This document shows positions 1 through 7,634 of a DNA stretch of 29,125 bases, in pieces. The stretch lies in IMG/VR virus record IMGVR_UViG_3300033153_005492, positions 1-29,125 of that record. One strand, 5' to 3'. The notes beneath the pieces were generated by a model. It was given only the letters and a program-made list of their open reading frames with translations. It was not told where the DNA came from and did no database searches. Within the stretch, counting starts at the first letter, position 1. Each line of letters opens with the position of its first letter. The position numbers and the translations under genes are program-made. The DNA is from a virus.

Positions 1-205
1 GGTCGTTTTTTTGCCCGATAGAACACTATTACTTATTTTTTTCAATTCTACTTGATAAACCTATCCTTTTTTAACCATTATTATCAAAAGGTTTTATATA
101 AAGTTTATCAAGTGAACAAAAGCCGTCCACACCGAATGAAAACATACATTTTTCTATATACTTTATCAAGCGTTTTATAAAGTAGTTTGCTTCCTTGATA
201 AAGTT
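1..205. promoter_or_regulatory. Non-coding leader before terminase; candidate cos/operator region
   Basis: I see no supportable gene here. The stretch is very AT-rich except for a GC-rich patch at about 123-134. It carries four copies of a CTTGATAAA-type motif, described separately, and a TATACT box at 157-162 that touches the third copy and could be a -10 element without a good -35. In lambda-type phages the cos site and its terminase-binding sites lie directly upstream of the small terminase gene. A packaging site or a regulated late promoter are therefore both plausible roles, and the sequence alone does not decide between them. Confidence 0.4.
51..203. repeat. Two pairs of exact 10-bp inverted repeats
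   Basis: CTTGATAAAC at 51-60 is the exact reverse complement of GTTTATCAAG at 103-112. CTTTATCAAG at 161-170 is the exact reverse complement of CTTGATAAAG at 194-203. All four share the core TTGATAAA or its complement TTTATCAA, with centres 52, 58 and 33 bp apart. I did not notice other 10-bp copies in the window. Repeated short sites of this kind suit binding by a dimeric wHTH protein, such as the small terminase or a repressor. That role is inferred. Confidence 0.7.
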
Positions 206-220
206 ATGCTATTATTTGGC

Positions 221-973
221 ATGGAAAACCAAAAAGATGAACTAATTACTGGTGCAGAATTTGCAAGAAGACTAAATATTTCCCCTCAATCTATAGATTA
301 TCAAAAAAAGAGTGGTAAATTAAATGGATGCACCTATGGGAAAAAGTATTACTACAGAAAAAGTTGCATGGCTCTAGGTAAAAACCCAGATAACCCACAT
401 GAAAATATACAATCAATATCACATAAGAGAATTGCCAAAGAAAAAAAAGCAAGAAGTACAAAGAATTGGGAAGTTCACATAGATGTTGATTCTAAAATAG
501 AAGAGATTAGATTAGATGAAGAATTAAAAAAGAAAAAACCACAAAAGAAAAAACCTACAAAAAAACCTACACCACATACAGATACAAACCAGAAAGATAT
601 TGACGATGCAGAAAATGAAGCTGCAACTTTATTAAGTCAAATTTTAGTAGTTATTAAAGATAAAACAACAACAACAGATAGAACAAAGCTCGATGGACTT
701 AAGCTAAAAGCCACAATACTAAAAGAATACTTCATGGCAAAAAATGAAGAGATCAAAAATAGAAAGCTAGAAGAAAATCTTTTTGATAGGGATGAGGTTA
801 TACAAATACTTTCTTTCTCTATGAATATGATTCGTAACTCTCTGGTAAATTTGCCTAACAATTATGCCGTAAATCTTGACGGACTAACCCAAAAAGAAGT
901 TAAAGAATACGTATCAGAAGATATAAATAAAATCTTAGAAGACTTACAAAGTGTAGATAGCCAATTTGAATAA
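221..973 (+). CDS. Terminase small subunit (lambda Nu1-like)
   Basis: This is the probable DNA-recognition subunit of the packaging motor. The N-terminus begins with a winged-helix/MerR-like segment (LITGAEFARRLNISPQSIDY) of the kind found in lambda gpNu1. A lysine- and proline-rich linker follows at about residues 100-120. A helical C-terminal part contains the LK..ILKEYFMAKNEEIKNRKLEENLFDRDEV-type region typical of small terminases. It sits immediately upstream of the large terminase gene, separated by one small ORF. The start is uncertain: ATG at 206 would add MLLFG, and neither ATG has a good Shine-Dalgarno sequence. I prefer 221 because the conserved wHTH starts shortly after it. The family assignment rests on the motif, the position and the overall layout. 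Confidence 0.75.
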   Translation: MENQKDELITGAEFARRLNISPQSIDYQKKSGKLNGCTYGKKYYYRKSCMALGKNPDNPHENIQSISHKRIAKEKKARSTKNWEVHIDVDSKIEEIRLDEELKKKKPQKKKPTKKPTPHTDTNQKDIDDAENEAATLLSQILVVIKDKTTTTDRTKLDGLKLKATILKEYFMAKNEEIKNRKLEENLFDRDEVIQILSFSMNMIRNSLVNLPNNYAVNLDGLTQKEVKEYVSEDINKILEDLQSVDSQFE

Positions 974-982
974 AGGATAATC

Positions 983-1453
983 ATGAAAGAGTTAATCATA
1001 GGAAATGAAATAAGATTTGAAGATACAGAAGAGGCATTTGAAATCAAAGCAATGTGCGATAGATATTTAATTTGTGTTAGACCATACACGGTTGAAGAAT
1101 CTCAAAGTGAAAAAGATAAATGGAATGAAGGATTAAATGAAATTCTTGATGAACTTGACAATGAAGAATACGAGGAAGAAAGTGAGAGTATAGAACGTGA
1201 TTATGTTTATGAAAATGGAGAATATCCTTGTGTGATTAGTGAAGATACATTTGCTTATACAATCGTTGATCTAAAAGATAATATAAGAGGTGCGGATAAT
1301 TATTATTGTAAATTTGATTATAATATAAAAGAAGAATGTGAAAAAGCAATAAAAGAATTAAATACTATAACTCATGGATGCGAAAATGGAAACTATAAAG
1401 AATATGCAATGAAAATATCACACAGAAATAGAGTACCACTTAAAATAATATGA
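983..1453 (+). CDS. Hypothetical acidic protein between terminase genes
   Basis: I do not recognise this 156-aa protein. It is strongly acidic, with a run of Glu/Asp around residues 50-70 (EILDELDNEEYEEESESIE), and has no membrane segment or signal peptide. A ribosome binding site (AAAGGATAATC) precedes the ATG. The stop overlaps the start of the large terminase gene (ATGA at 1450-1453), so the two are probably translationally coupled. Its place between the two terminase subunits suggests a role in packaging or its regulation, but nothing in the protein proves this. The acidic character could also fit a DNA mimic or a protein-binding factor. Confidence 0.7.
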   Translation: MKELIIGNEIRFEDTEEAFEIKAMCDRYLICVRPYTVEESQSEKDKWNEGLNEILDELDNEEYEEESESIERDYVYENGEYPCVISEDTFAYTIVDLKDNIRGADNYYCKFDYNIKEECEKAIKELNTITHGCENGNYKEYAMKISHRNRVPLKII

Positions 1454-3357
1454 GTGAAAATTTAACACAGAAGCAACAAGAAGTTATTAGTGCAATCTTC
1501 AAAGAGCTTAAACCAAAACCAAAAACAAACACGCTTGAATTTGCAAAGAAGCGTGGGTACTTAAGTCCAGAGAATAGTGCAATAACTGGTAGGTTTGTAC
1601 CGTTCCCATATCAAGAAGATATACTTAGAGATACAAGCGATGATGATATTGAATTGCTTGTATGGATGAAAAGCACAAGGGTGGGATATACAAAAATAGT
1701 GAACTTTTCCGTTGCATACAACATATCAGAAGATCCATGCCCTCAATTAATATTCCAACCAAATGACAGCAAAGCTGGGGAATGGTCAAAAAAAGAATTG
1801 AAGCCTATGCTTAGAGATATGAAATATGTTGGGGATAGGATTCTAAAAACAAGAGAAGATGATAACTTAAATTTCAAAGCATATCCTGGTGGGTTCTTAG
1901 AATCAAGAGGTGGAAAATCAGCAAATAATTATGCAAGTGCTACCGCTAAAAGAGTTTATTATGATGAGTATGATAGATTCCCAGATGATGTTGATGGTGA
2001 AGGTGATCCCTATGAATTAGGAGTTAAAAGAATTGAATCATACTGGAATGGATGCGTATTTATTGGAAGCACCCCAACGGTAACTGGAAAATCTAAAACA
2101 GAATCAAAATTCCATGAAACAGATATGAAATTCAGATATCTTCCATGCCCTCATTGTAATCATTACCAAATACTTGATTTTAAAAATCTTGTTTGGGATA
2201 AAGAATATAGAGAGGGGGTAATGACACATCTTACAGATACAACTAAATTATTATGCATAAATTGTGAAGAAAAGATAGATCACAAAGAAAAAAAGAAAAT
2301 GGATGTAAAAGGAAGATGGAGACAAACACAACCATTCTTCTGTTGTGATAAATGGCAAGACCCCAAAATAAATGAAAATTGGTTCAGAAATCCAGATGAT
2401 AAATATGATGTTAGAAATGGAGAAGCTCTTTGTGTAGAGTGCAATAAAACCGCTGAATATAATAGAATTGGCAGAAAAAAAAGAGGATATCATATTTGGG
2501 CTGGCTATAGTTTTCAGCCAAACACAACCTGGAGTAAAATAGCAGAAACATTTGTAAAATCTATAGGCAGTACTGATAAAATGAGAGTATTTAAAAATAC
2601 ATGGCTCGGAGAAACATTTGAAGAAAAAACGGTAAGATTGCACAGTAAAGATTTAGTAGATAAAATAGATCACTATTCAAAAGCACCAAGTGATACAAAA
2701 GTTATATTAATGACTGTAGATACACAGAACGATAGATTGGAATATTTAATCAAAGCATGGTGTAATGGGGAAACATCATATAACATAGAAGCTGGTAAGA
2801 TTATGGGTGATCCCGTAAATCAAAAAGTTTGGGATGAACTATATGAGAAAGCTACAACAAAACTACCAATGGAAGGTGGACAAGATGTAACCATATTCAA
2901 ATCGTTTATAGATATGGGTGGTGGTCGTACAGATGAAGTAAAGAAATTTGTTAGAAAGCATAGCGATAAGTTCATCATGGTAAAAGGTGATGATAAAGAA
3001 AATAAGCATAACGATACACGTCCTATCGCAACATTAAAAATATCAGAAAAAGATAAAGACAAAATTGTTTGGGTAGCAACTACAAAAGCAAAAGATATTA
3101 TATTTGAAAGACTTGCATTACAAAGAGGGAATAACGGATTTATTCATCATAATACTACATTTGATGAAGAATGGTTTGAACAACTTACAGCAGAAAAAAA
3201 AGTATTCAAAAAGAATAAAAAAGGATTCATAGAAGCTACATATATAAAAACAAGAGACAGAAATGAAGCTCTTGATCTTGAAGTTTATAATCTTGCAGCT
3301 ATAAAATTGATACAAGCAGAAATACCAGGATTTGATTTATCTATAAAAGAAGATTAA
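1450..3357 (+). CDS. Terminase large subunit, GpA family
   Basis: This is the ATPase-nuclease that cuts concatemeric DNA and pumps it into the prohead. At 635 aa it is nearly the size of lambda gpA (641 aa). The adenine/Walker A region reads VWMKSTRVGYTK (about 71-82), close to lambda's KSARVGYSK. A Walker B-like segment RVYYDEYDR lies at about 168-175. Cysteine pairs CPHC and CINC follow, as in other GpA members. The nuclease half contains MTVDTQNDRLEYLIKAW, with the acidic metal-binding residues expected there. It starts in an ATGA overlap with the preceding ORF and ends just before a promoter-like sequence. No disruption is visible. Confidence 0.96.
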   Translation: MSENLTQKQQEVISAIFKELKPKPKTNTLEFAKKRGYLSPENSAITGRFVPFPYQEDILRDTSDDDIELLVWMKSTRVGYTKIVNFSVAYNISEDPCPQLIFQPNDSKAGEWSKKELKPMLRDMKYVGDRILKTREDDNLNFKAYPGGFLESRGGKSANNYASATAKRVYYDEYDRFPDDVDGEGDPYELGVKRIESYWNGCVFIGSTPTVTGKSKTESKFHETDMKFRYLPCPHCNHYQILDFKNLVWDKEYREGVMTHLTDTTKLLCINCEEKIDHKEKKKMDVKGRWRQTQPFFCCDKWQDPKINENWFRNPDDKYDVRNGEALCVECNKTAEYNRIGRKKRGYHIWAGYSFQPNTTWSKIAETFVKSIGSTDKMRVFKNTWLGETFEEKTVRLHSKDLVDKIDHYSKAPSDTKVILMTVDTQNDRLEYLIKAWCNGETSYNIEAGKIMGDPVNQKVWDELYEKATTKLPMEGGQDVTIFKSFIDMGGGRTDEVKKFVRKHSDKFIMVKGDDKENKHNDTRPIATLKISEKDKDKIVWVATTKAKDIIFERLALQRGNNGFIHHNTTFDEEWFEQLTAEKKVFKKNKKGFIEATYIKTRDRNEALDLEVYNLAAIKLIQAEIPGFDLSIKED

Positions 3358-3366
3358 AAAACTCAT

Positions 3367-3395
3367 TTGACTTTTAATTTTAAATAAGGTATAGT
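3367..3395 (+). promoter_or_regulatory. Sigma70-like promoter before head genes
   Basis: TTGACT (3367-3372) and TATAGT (3390-3395) are separated by exactly 17 bp of AT-rich sequence, in the only sizeable gap (80 bp) within the head module. The predicted transcript would start near 3402 and lead into the small connector gene at 3438. It would allow head genes to be transcribed separately from terminase. This is a sequence match only. Confidence 0.55.
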
Positions 3396-3437
3396 TAGGA
3401 ACGAAAACATAAAACACATACTTTAGAAAGTGATTAT

Positions 3438-3728
3438 ATGGTAAAAACTGCATTAGAACTTTTAGCAGAGAGAGTTGGTAAAACAACACTTGAACTAACA
3501 TTGAATAATTATCAAATGTGGTATGATGCAAATCAAGCATTGGCACTAAACAAAGAATACACAATATCAAACGGTCAAAACTCACAAAGAAAACTTACCA
3601 GAGCAGATGCAAAAGAAGTCAAAGATAATCTTGACTATTGGGAAAATAAAGTAGCAGAAGCACAAGGTGAATCTTTGAACGCACCAAAAATAAACACTAT
3701 TTTTACAGCAGGGATTCCAGGTGCCTAA
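3438..3728 (+). CDS. Small head protein, gpW-position / DUF6148-like
   Basis: This 96-aa protein occupies the position of lambda gpW, between the large terminase and the portal. Residues 30-70 carry an ALNKEYTI...RKLTRADAKEV..NLDYWENKV pattern. It resembles the small phage proteins grouped as DUF6148, which have a helical pair with a 'sleeping' beta-turn between them, a gpW-like plan. Proteins at this position generally help join head to tail or close the filled head. An AAAGTGA sequence at about 3427-3433 could serve as the ribosome binding site. The C-terminus overlaps the start of the portal gene by 8 bases. The exact role is inferred from position. Confidence 0.7.
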   Translation: MVKTALELLAERVGKTTLELTLNNYQMWYDANQALALNKEYTISNGQNSQRKLTRADAKEVKDNLDYWENKVAEAQGESLNAPKINTIFTAGIPGA

Positions 3729-5190
3729 TTTATTTGATAAAACGATAGGTTATTTTAGTCCTAAATATGCATTTGAATCTGCACAGTTTAGAAATGCAGA
3801 AGCCCTTTTGCTTAGAGGTAATTTATATGATGGTGCAAAGCAAGGTTCACATTATGATATAAGTTTTCTTGAAACTACAGATGATGAAGATATAGCAGAT
3901 TTACCAACTCTAAGAACAACATCAAGAGCTAAATACAGAAACAATGGATTCTACAGAGGTGTTATAGCGTGTGCAACAGATCACACTATAGGAAGTGGGC
4001 TTAAAGCAAAAAGCACAATAAAAAATAGATTAGTACCTCATTTATCCCCTAAAAGAATAAAAGAAGTCGAAGCTATGTTTGATGATTATTTCAATAGCTG
4101 GGCGAATAGTACAATTTGTGATATAACCGCTAAAGATAATTTTTATATGATGCAAAGATTAGCATATAAAGTTTATAAAAGGGATGGTGATAGCTTTGCT
4201 GCACTTCCATTATCAAATATAGCTTCACAAAAAATTCTTCAAATTGATCTACTTGGTGCAGAAACAATCACATCTACAAATAAAGAATTTACAGAAGGTA
4301 TAAAAGTATCTAAAAACAAAATGCCTTTGATATATTCTATAAAACAATCAAATGGATCATATAAAGAAATTAGAGCATTTAAAAGTGGTAAGAAAAACAT
4401 ACTACATATTTTTGATAGAGAGCGTACAAAACAAATTAGAGGTATTCCGTTTTTAACACCAGTTATGAGGGATGTTGATGCTATAGATGATTATATGAAA
4501 CATGAAATGGGTGCTGCAAAACTATCAGCTATATTCTTTGGAAGTGTGACAACACCAGCAGGAACAAGCACATTTGGAGATACAACAAATCTTCTTAATG
4601 GAGATCAAAAACAAACTGAAAAAAATACCGTAAAAGAAAATAGTATAACTGAATTATCCCCAGGTGATAAACTTGATATACACGGAAAAGGAAGAGAAAA
4701 CCCAAATTTCGATAAGTATATTATGACTAATCTTAAGAAGGTATCTACTTCAACAAGAATTCCATTAGAAATCATTTTGGCTCAATTTGTATCTAGTTAT
4801 TCTGCATCAAGAGCAGCATTATTGCAGATGAAAAAGTTTACAGACCCAGAGAGAATGATATTTAATAATTCTTTCAATAAACCAATTAGGGAACAGGTTA
4901 TTACTTGGGGTATCTTAAATGGTGATTTAGATGTAAGAGATTTCTTTGAATACAGAAGTGCTTATCTTGAATCAATTTGGATAGGTGATCCAGTTGGAAG
5001 TGTTGATCCGTTAAAAGATGTCAATGCTAAATTAAAAGCCATTGCTGGTGATTTAGGTACGCACGAACAATCAACATTTGAACTAGGGAATGGTGATTTT
5101 GAAACAAACGTATCAATACTAGAAAAAGAACTTACATTATTGGTTAAAATAAAAAAACTTAGAAATGAGGTAATAAATGACAACAATTAA
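3721..5190 (+). CDS. Portal protein, lambda gpB family
   Basis: This forms the dodecameric ring at the packaging vertex through which DNA enters and leaves the head. It is 489 aa; lambda gpB is 533. The N-terminal part contains the family hallmark SRAKYRNNGFYRGVI followed by TIGSGLKAKS (about residues 60-95). The C-terminal half has the SYSASRAALLQ segment seen in lambda-family portals. The start is GTG, overlapping the end of the previous gene, with AGGG seven bases upstream. Its end overlaps the protease start. It is shorter than lambda B at the C-terminus and otherwise appears intact. Confidence 0.95.
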   Translation: MPNLFDKTIGYFSPKYAFESAQFRNAEALLLRGNLYDGAKQGSHYDISFLETTDDEDIADLPTLRTTSRAKYRNNGFYRGVIACATDHTIGSGLKAKSTIKNRLVPHLSPKRIKEVEAMFDDYFNSWANSTICDITAKDNFYMMQRLAYKVYKRDGDSFAALPLSNIASQKILQIDLLGAETITSTNKEFTEGIKVSKNKMPLIYSIKQSNGSYKEIRAFKSGKKNILHIFDRERTKQIRGIPFLTPVMRDVDAIDDYMKHEMGAAKLSAIFFGSVTTPAGTSTFGDTTNLLNGDQKQTEKNTVKENSITELSPGDKLDIHGKGRENPNFDKYIMTNLKKVSTSTRIPLEIILAQFVSSYSASRAALLQMKKFTDPERMIFNNSFNKPIREQVITWGILNGDLDVRDFFEYRSAYLESIWIGDPVGSVDPLKDVNAKLKAIAGDLGTHEQSTFELGNGDFETNVSILEKELTLLVKIKKLRNEVINDNN

Positions 5191-6205
5191 GATAGATAGT
5201 GAAATAGGCTATTGGGGAATTTCTGCAAAAGAAGTTAAAAGACAACTTGATGAAGCAAGTGGTGATATTGCTATCGAGATTTCAAGTCCTGGCGGAAGTG
5301 TTTATCAAGGTGTAGAAATATTTAATGCAATCAAAAAATATGATAAAGGTGAAGTTACAACTATCATTGTATCAATAGCTGCATCAATGGCTTCATATAT
5401 AGCATTAGCTGGTGATACTATAAAAGCTTATGACAATGCTGTATACATGATTCATAATGCTAGTATCTATTCTTGGGGAGATCATAGAGCATTAAGAAAA
5501 GATGCTGATTTAGTAGAAAGCTTATCTAGCCTACTTGCAAAAGCCTATGTTGCTAAAACTGGAAAAACTGAAAAAGAAATCGGTGATATGCTTGATGCAG
5601 AAACATACTTATTTGGTGATGAAATTCTTGAAAACGGATTTATCGATGAAATAATTACAAGCAATGAAGAACCAGATAAAGGCACATCTAAAGCGTTAGC
5701 AATAGAAAGCGTTAAAAGTTGTATAGCACACTATCAAGAACATTCTAAAGATGAAGCTACAAATAATGAGATTGCAGCTTTAATTAAAGATGAAAATAGC
5801 GGAGTAAACCGAAACCAAGCTTTGGCGAAAAATCAAAAATCAAAACAAGGAAATAGTATGGAAAAATATACTAAAGAAAAGTTTGAAGCTTTAACAGCAG
5901 ATCATGCCAAAGCTTTAGATGATAAAGGAACTTCTGCAACAACAGAAGAGAGGGCTAGAATTAGCGGTATCATGGCACTACAAGGTGATGATAAAGTTAA
6001 AACGAAAGCAATCGAAGACGGTTCAAGTATTGGTGATGCGGCAATCGCTTTAAATTCAACATTTGATACTACTATAGTAGCAAAGAAAACAGAGTTTGAA
6101 GAAGCAGCGGCAGAAGCAGCAAGACTTGAAACAGAAGACGGAAAAGATGCAACTGCTCTTGATGAAGACGATGCAAAATACTATGAAGAAAGAAAGGCTA
6201 AGTAA
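5177..6205 (+). CDS. Head maturation protease (ClpP/S14-like) with scaffold tail
   Basis: This prohead protease is the functional counterpart of lambda gpC, but of the ClpP (S14) type. The nucleophile is probably Ser70 in SIAASMAS, the histidine His93 in YMIHNAS, and the acidic residue Asp140 in MLDAETYLFGDEI. It also shows the family's SPGGSVYQG loop at about 37-45. Residues from about 160 onward are not protease-like: they form a charged, helical, Ala/Glu/Lys-rich extension, as expected for a fused scaffold. A second in-frame start lies at 5858 with its own ribosome binding site. GAGG precedes the main ATG. The stop overlaps the decoration gene start (TAATG). Confidence 0.92.
   Translation: MTTIKIDSEIGYWGISAKEVKRQLDEASGDIAIEISSPGGSVYQGVEIFNAIKKYDKGEVTTIIVSIAASMASYIALAGDTIKAYDNAVYMIHNASIYSWGDHRALRKDADLVESLSSLLAKAYVAKTGKTEKEIGDMLDAETYLFGDEILENGFIDEIITSNEEPDKGTSKALAIESVKSCIAHYQEHSKDEATNNEIAALIKDENSGVNRNQALAKNQKSKQGNSMEKYTKEKFEALTADHAKALDDKGTSATTEERARISGIMALQGDDKVKTKAIEDGSSIGDAAIALNSTFDTTIVAKKTEFEEAAAEAARLETEDGKDATALDEDDAKYYEERKAK
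5858..6205 (+). CDS. Nested scaffold protein (Nu3-like), internal start
   Basis: An in-frame ATG at codon 228 of the protease gene is preceded by AAGGA at 5847-5851 with a 6-base spacer. This is a better signal than many main starts in the window. It would yield a 115-aa, highly charged, helical protein beginning MEKYTKEKFEALTADHAKAL. Lambda makes its scaffold Nu3 in exactly this way, from an internal start in gene C. The residues around the start match nothing in the protease fold, which supports a separate function. The product would fill the prohead core during capsid assembly and be removed by the protease. The signal is seen directly; expression is inferred. Confidence 0.7.
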   Translation: MEKYTKEKFEALTADHAKALDDKGTSATTEERARISGIMALQGDDKVKTKAIEDGSSIGDAAIALNSTFDTTIVAKKTEFEEAAAEAARLETEDGKDATALDEDDAKYYEERKAK

Positions 6206-6573
6206 TGGAAACAGTAGCAATCACACTAGATAATCTGGTCAGAGAAACAAACAGAGAAGAGGGTATCACACTTTTAACTGGAATTGCATATACAAAAGGT
6301 ATGTTGGTAGTATTACAAGATACTGGAAAATATACAAATGCACTTATTGTATTATCTGGAGTTGCGGCATCAACACCACAAGTTTCGTATGATGAACAAA
6401 AAGTATTTGTACTAACAGAAGATCATGATGCAACAGCAGGCGATGTTGAAGCGGTCGGGTTTACTGGTAGATTCAATAGAGCAGAAGTAACATTCTCTGG
6501 TGCTCAAACAGAAGCACAAACGGTAGGTATACTTCAAAACAAAGATATTATTTTAGAAGATTGGAGTAAATAA
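6205..6573 (+). CDS. Head decoration protein, lambda gpD-like
   Basis: This 122-aa protein (lambda gpD is 110) is predicted to sit as trimers on the expanded capsid and stabilise it. Family-like features are the ITLLTGIAYTKGMLVVLQDTGKY segment at about residues 20-42, the GVAASTP turn, and the C-terminal part with FTGRFNRAEVTFSG. It starts in a TAATG overlap with the protease/scaffold stop and is followed two bases later by the major capsid gene. This is the D-E order of lambda. No signal peptide or membrane segment is present, and the gene looks intact. Confidence 0.88.
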   Translation: METVAITLDNLVRETNREEGITLLTGIAYTKGMLVVLQDTGKYTNALIVLSGVAASTPQVSYDEQKVFVLTEDHDATAGDVEAVGFTGRFNRAEVTFSGAQTEAQTVGILQNKDIILEDWSK

Positions 6574-6575
6574 TT

Positions 6576-7631
6576 ATGGGTAAATATGATAACTTAACAA
6601 GACACGTTGCAAAAGCAGTTGAAACAAGACCGTTTAAAGAGAGATTCTTCGAACCATTCTTTCCTATGACTGATATTCACAATCAAGAATTGGTAGAGTT
6701 TGATGATAAAGCTTATAAAAATGGTATCGCACCATTTGTAAATCCGTTAAAAGACGGTAAGCCAGTTGAAAGAGAAGGATTTAATAACAATATCCTAAAA
6801 CTACCAACTATGAAACCATCAAAGCTATTAACATCTAAAGATTTAGATAAAAAACCATTTGGCGGAACTGTATATGATGCAACTGCTAAAAATGCTATTG
6901 CAAGACAGCTTGTAACTGGTGCGGTTGATGATAATGAAAGTAGACTTGATGTAAGACTTGAAGTTATGAGAACAGACGCACTATTTAACAACAGTCTTAC
7001 TATTGTTGGTGAAGGTGAAGATCGTGTAGTAACATTTGGTAGAGCAGCGGCAAACACAGTTGATCTTGGTGCTGGTGACTATTGGGATGAAGATAATACA
7101 TTGCTTGATGGTGATGTTAGAAGCTTTATTGCTCTTCTTGCTGCTAATGGTAAAAGTGCTACTCACATGGTTGGTAGAAGTGAAACAATGTCTGTAATTG
7201 TAGGTATTGTAAAAGGTCTTACTGATTATAGAAGAATTGAAAACGGAGCATTGAGATTTGAAAATATGCTTTCTGTAGATGGCTCAATCTATGAAGGTAA
7301 TTATCTTGGTATTGAGCTTTGGAGTTATGACGGTGTTTATATTGATGCTGATAATGCAACTCAAAAATCAGTCCCAGCTAAAAAAGTAGTTGTACTTTCT
7401 GCACAAAATGAAAACGAAATGTCTTATGGATATGCATCTGATATTGTATTAGAGCTTAATCTTGCAGAATCGTTTGATGTTTCAGCTAGAAATGTTATTA
7501 CTAAGCTTAAAGCTCAATCATCAGCAGTTGAAATTGAATCTGTACTTACAGCAGCACCATTGCTTAAAGATCACCATTGCTTAAAGATCCGAATTCAACA
7601 CTTGTTGCAACCGTACTGGTATAAGGAGTAG
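6576..7631 (+). CDS. Major capsid protein E, C-terminus frameshifted
   Basis: This is the main shell protein, of the lambda gpE family, 351 aa. The N-terminal part has the characteristic RPFKERFFEPFFPMTDIHNQELVEFDDKAYKNGIAPFV-type segment, and later MVGRSETM and ELNLAESFDVSARNVI. The last 20 or so residues are anomalous (KDHHCLKIRIQHLLQPYWYKE). They begin exactly where a 17-bp sequence is tandemly duplicated (7555-7588). Removing one copy gives LLKDPNSTLVATVLV and a stop at the equivalent of 7622-7624, joined to GGAG as ribosome binding site of the next gene. The present reading frame therefore has a substituted tail about eight codons longer than that short ending. Whether the altered protein still assembles is unknown. 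Confidence 0.93.
   Translation: MGKYDNLTRHVAKAVETRPFKERFFEPFFPMTDIHNQELVEFDDKAYKNGIAPFVNPLKDGKPVEREGFNNNILKLPTMKPSKLLTSKDLDKKPFGGTVYDATAKNAIARQLVTGAVDDNESRLDVRLEVMRTDALFNNSLTIVGEGEDRVVTFGRAAANTVDLGAGDYWDEDNTLLDGDVRSFIALLAANGKSATHMVGRSETMSVIVGIVKGLTDYRRIENGALRFENMLSVDGSIYEGNYLGIELWSYDGVYIDADNATQKSVPAKKVVVLSAQNENEMSYGYASDIVLELNLAESFDVSARNVITKLKAQSSAVEIESVLTAAPLLKDHHCLKIRIQHLLQPYWYKE
7555..7588 (+). repeat. 17-bp perfect tandem duplication in capsid gene
   Basis: The unit CACCATTGCTTAAAGAT occurs at 7555-7571 and again, identically and directly adjacent, at 7572-7588. Because 17 is not a multiple of three, it shifts the frame of the capsid gene near its end. The restored frame ends in TAAGGAG at 7622-7628, the compact stop plus ribosome binding site seen elsewhere in this genome. 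Confidence 0.95.
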
Positions 7632-7634
7632 ATT

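Noticed and set aside
2251-2643. 130-aa minus-strand reading frame inside the large terminase gene
   Set aside because: Antisense shadow of the zinc-binding and linker region; Phe/Ile-rich composition without family features.
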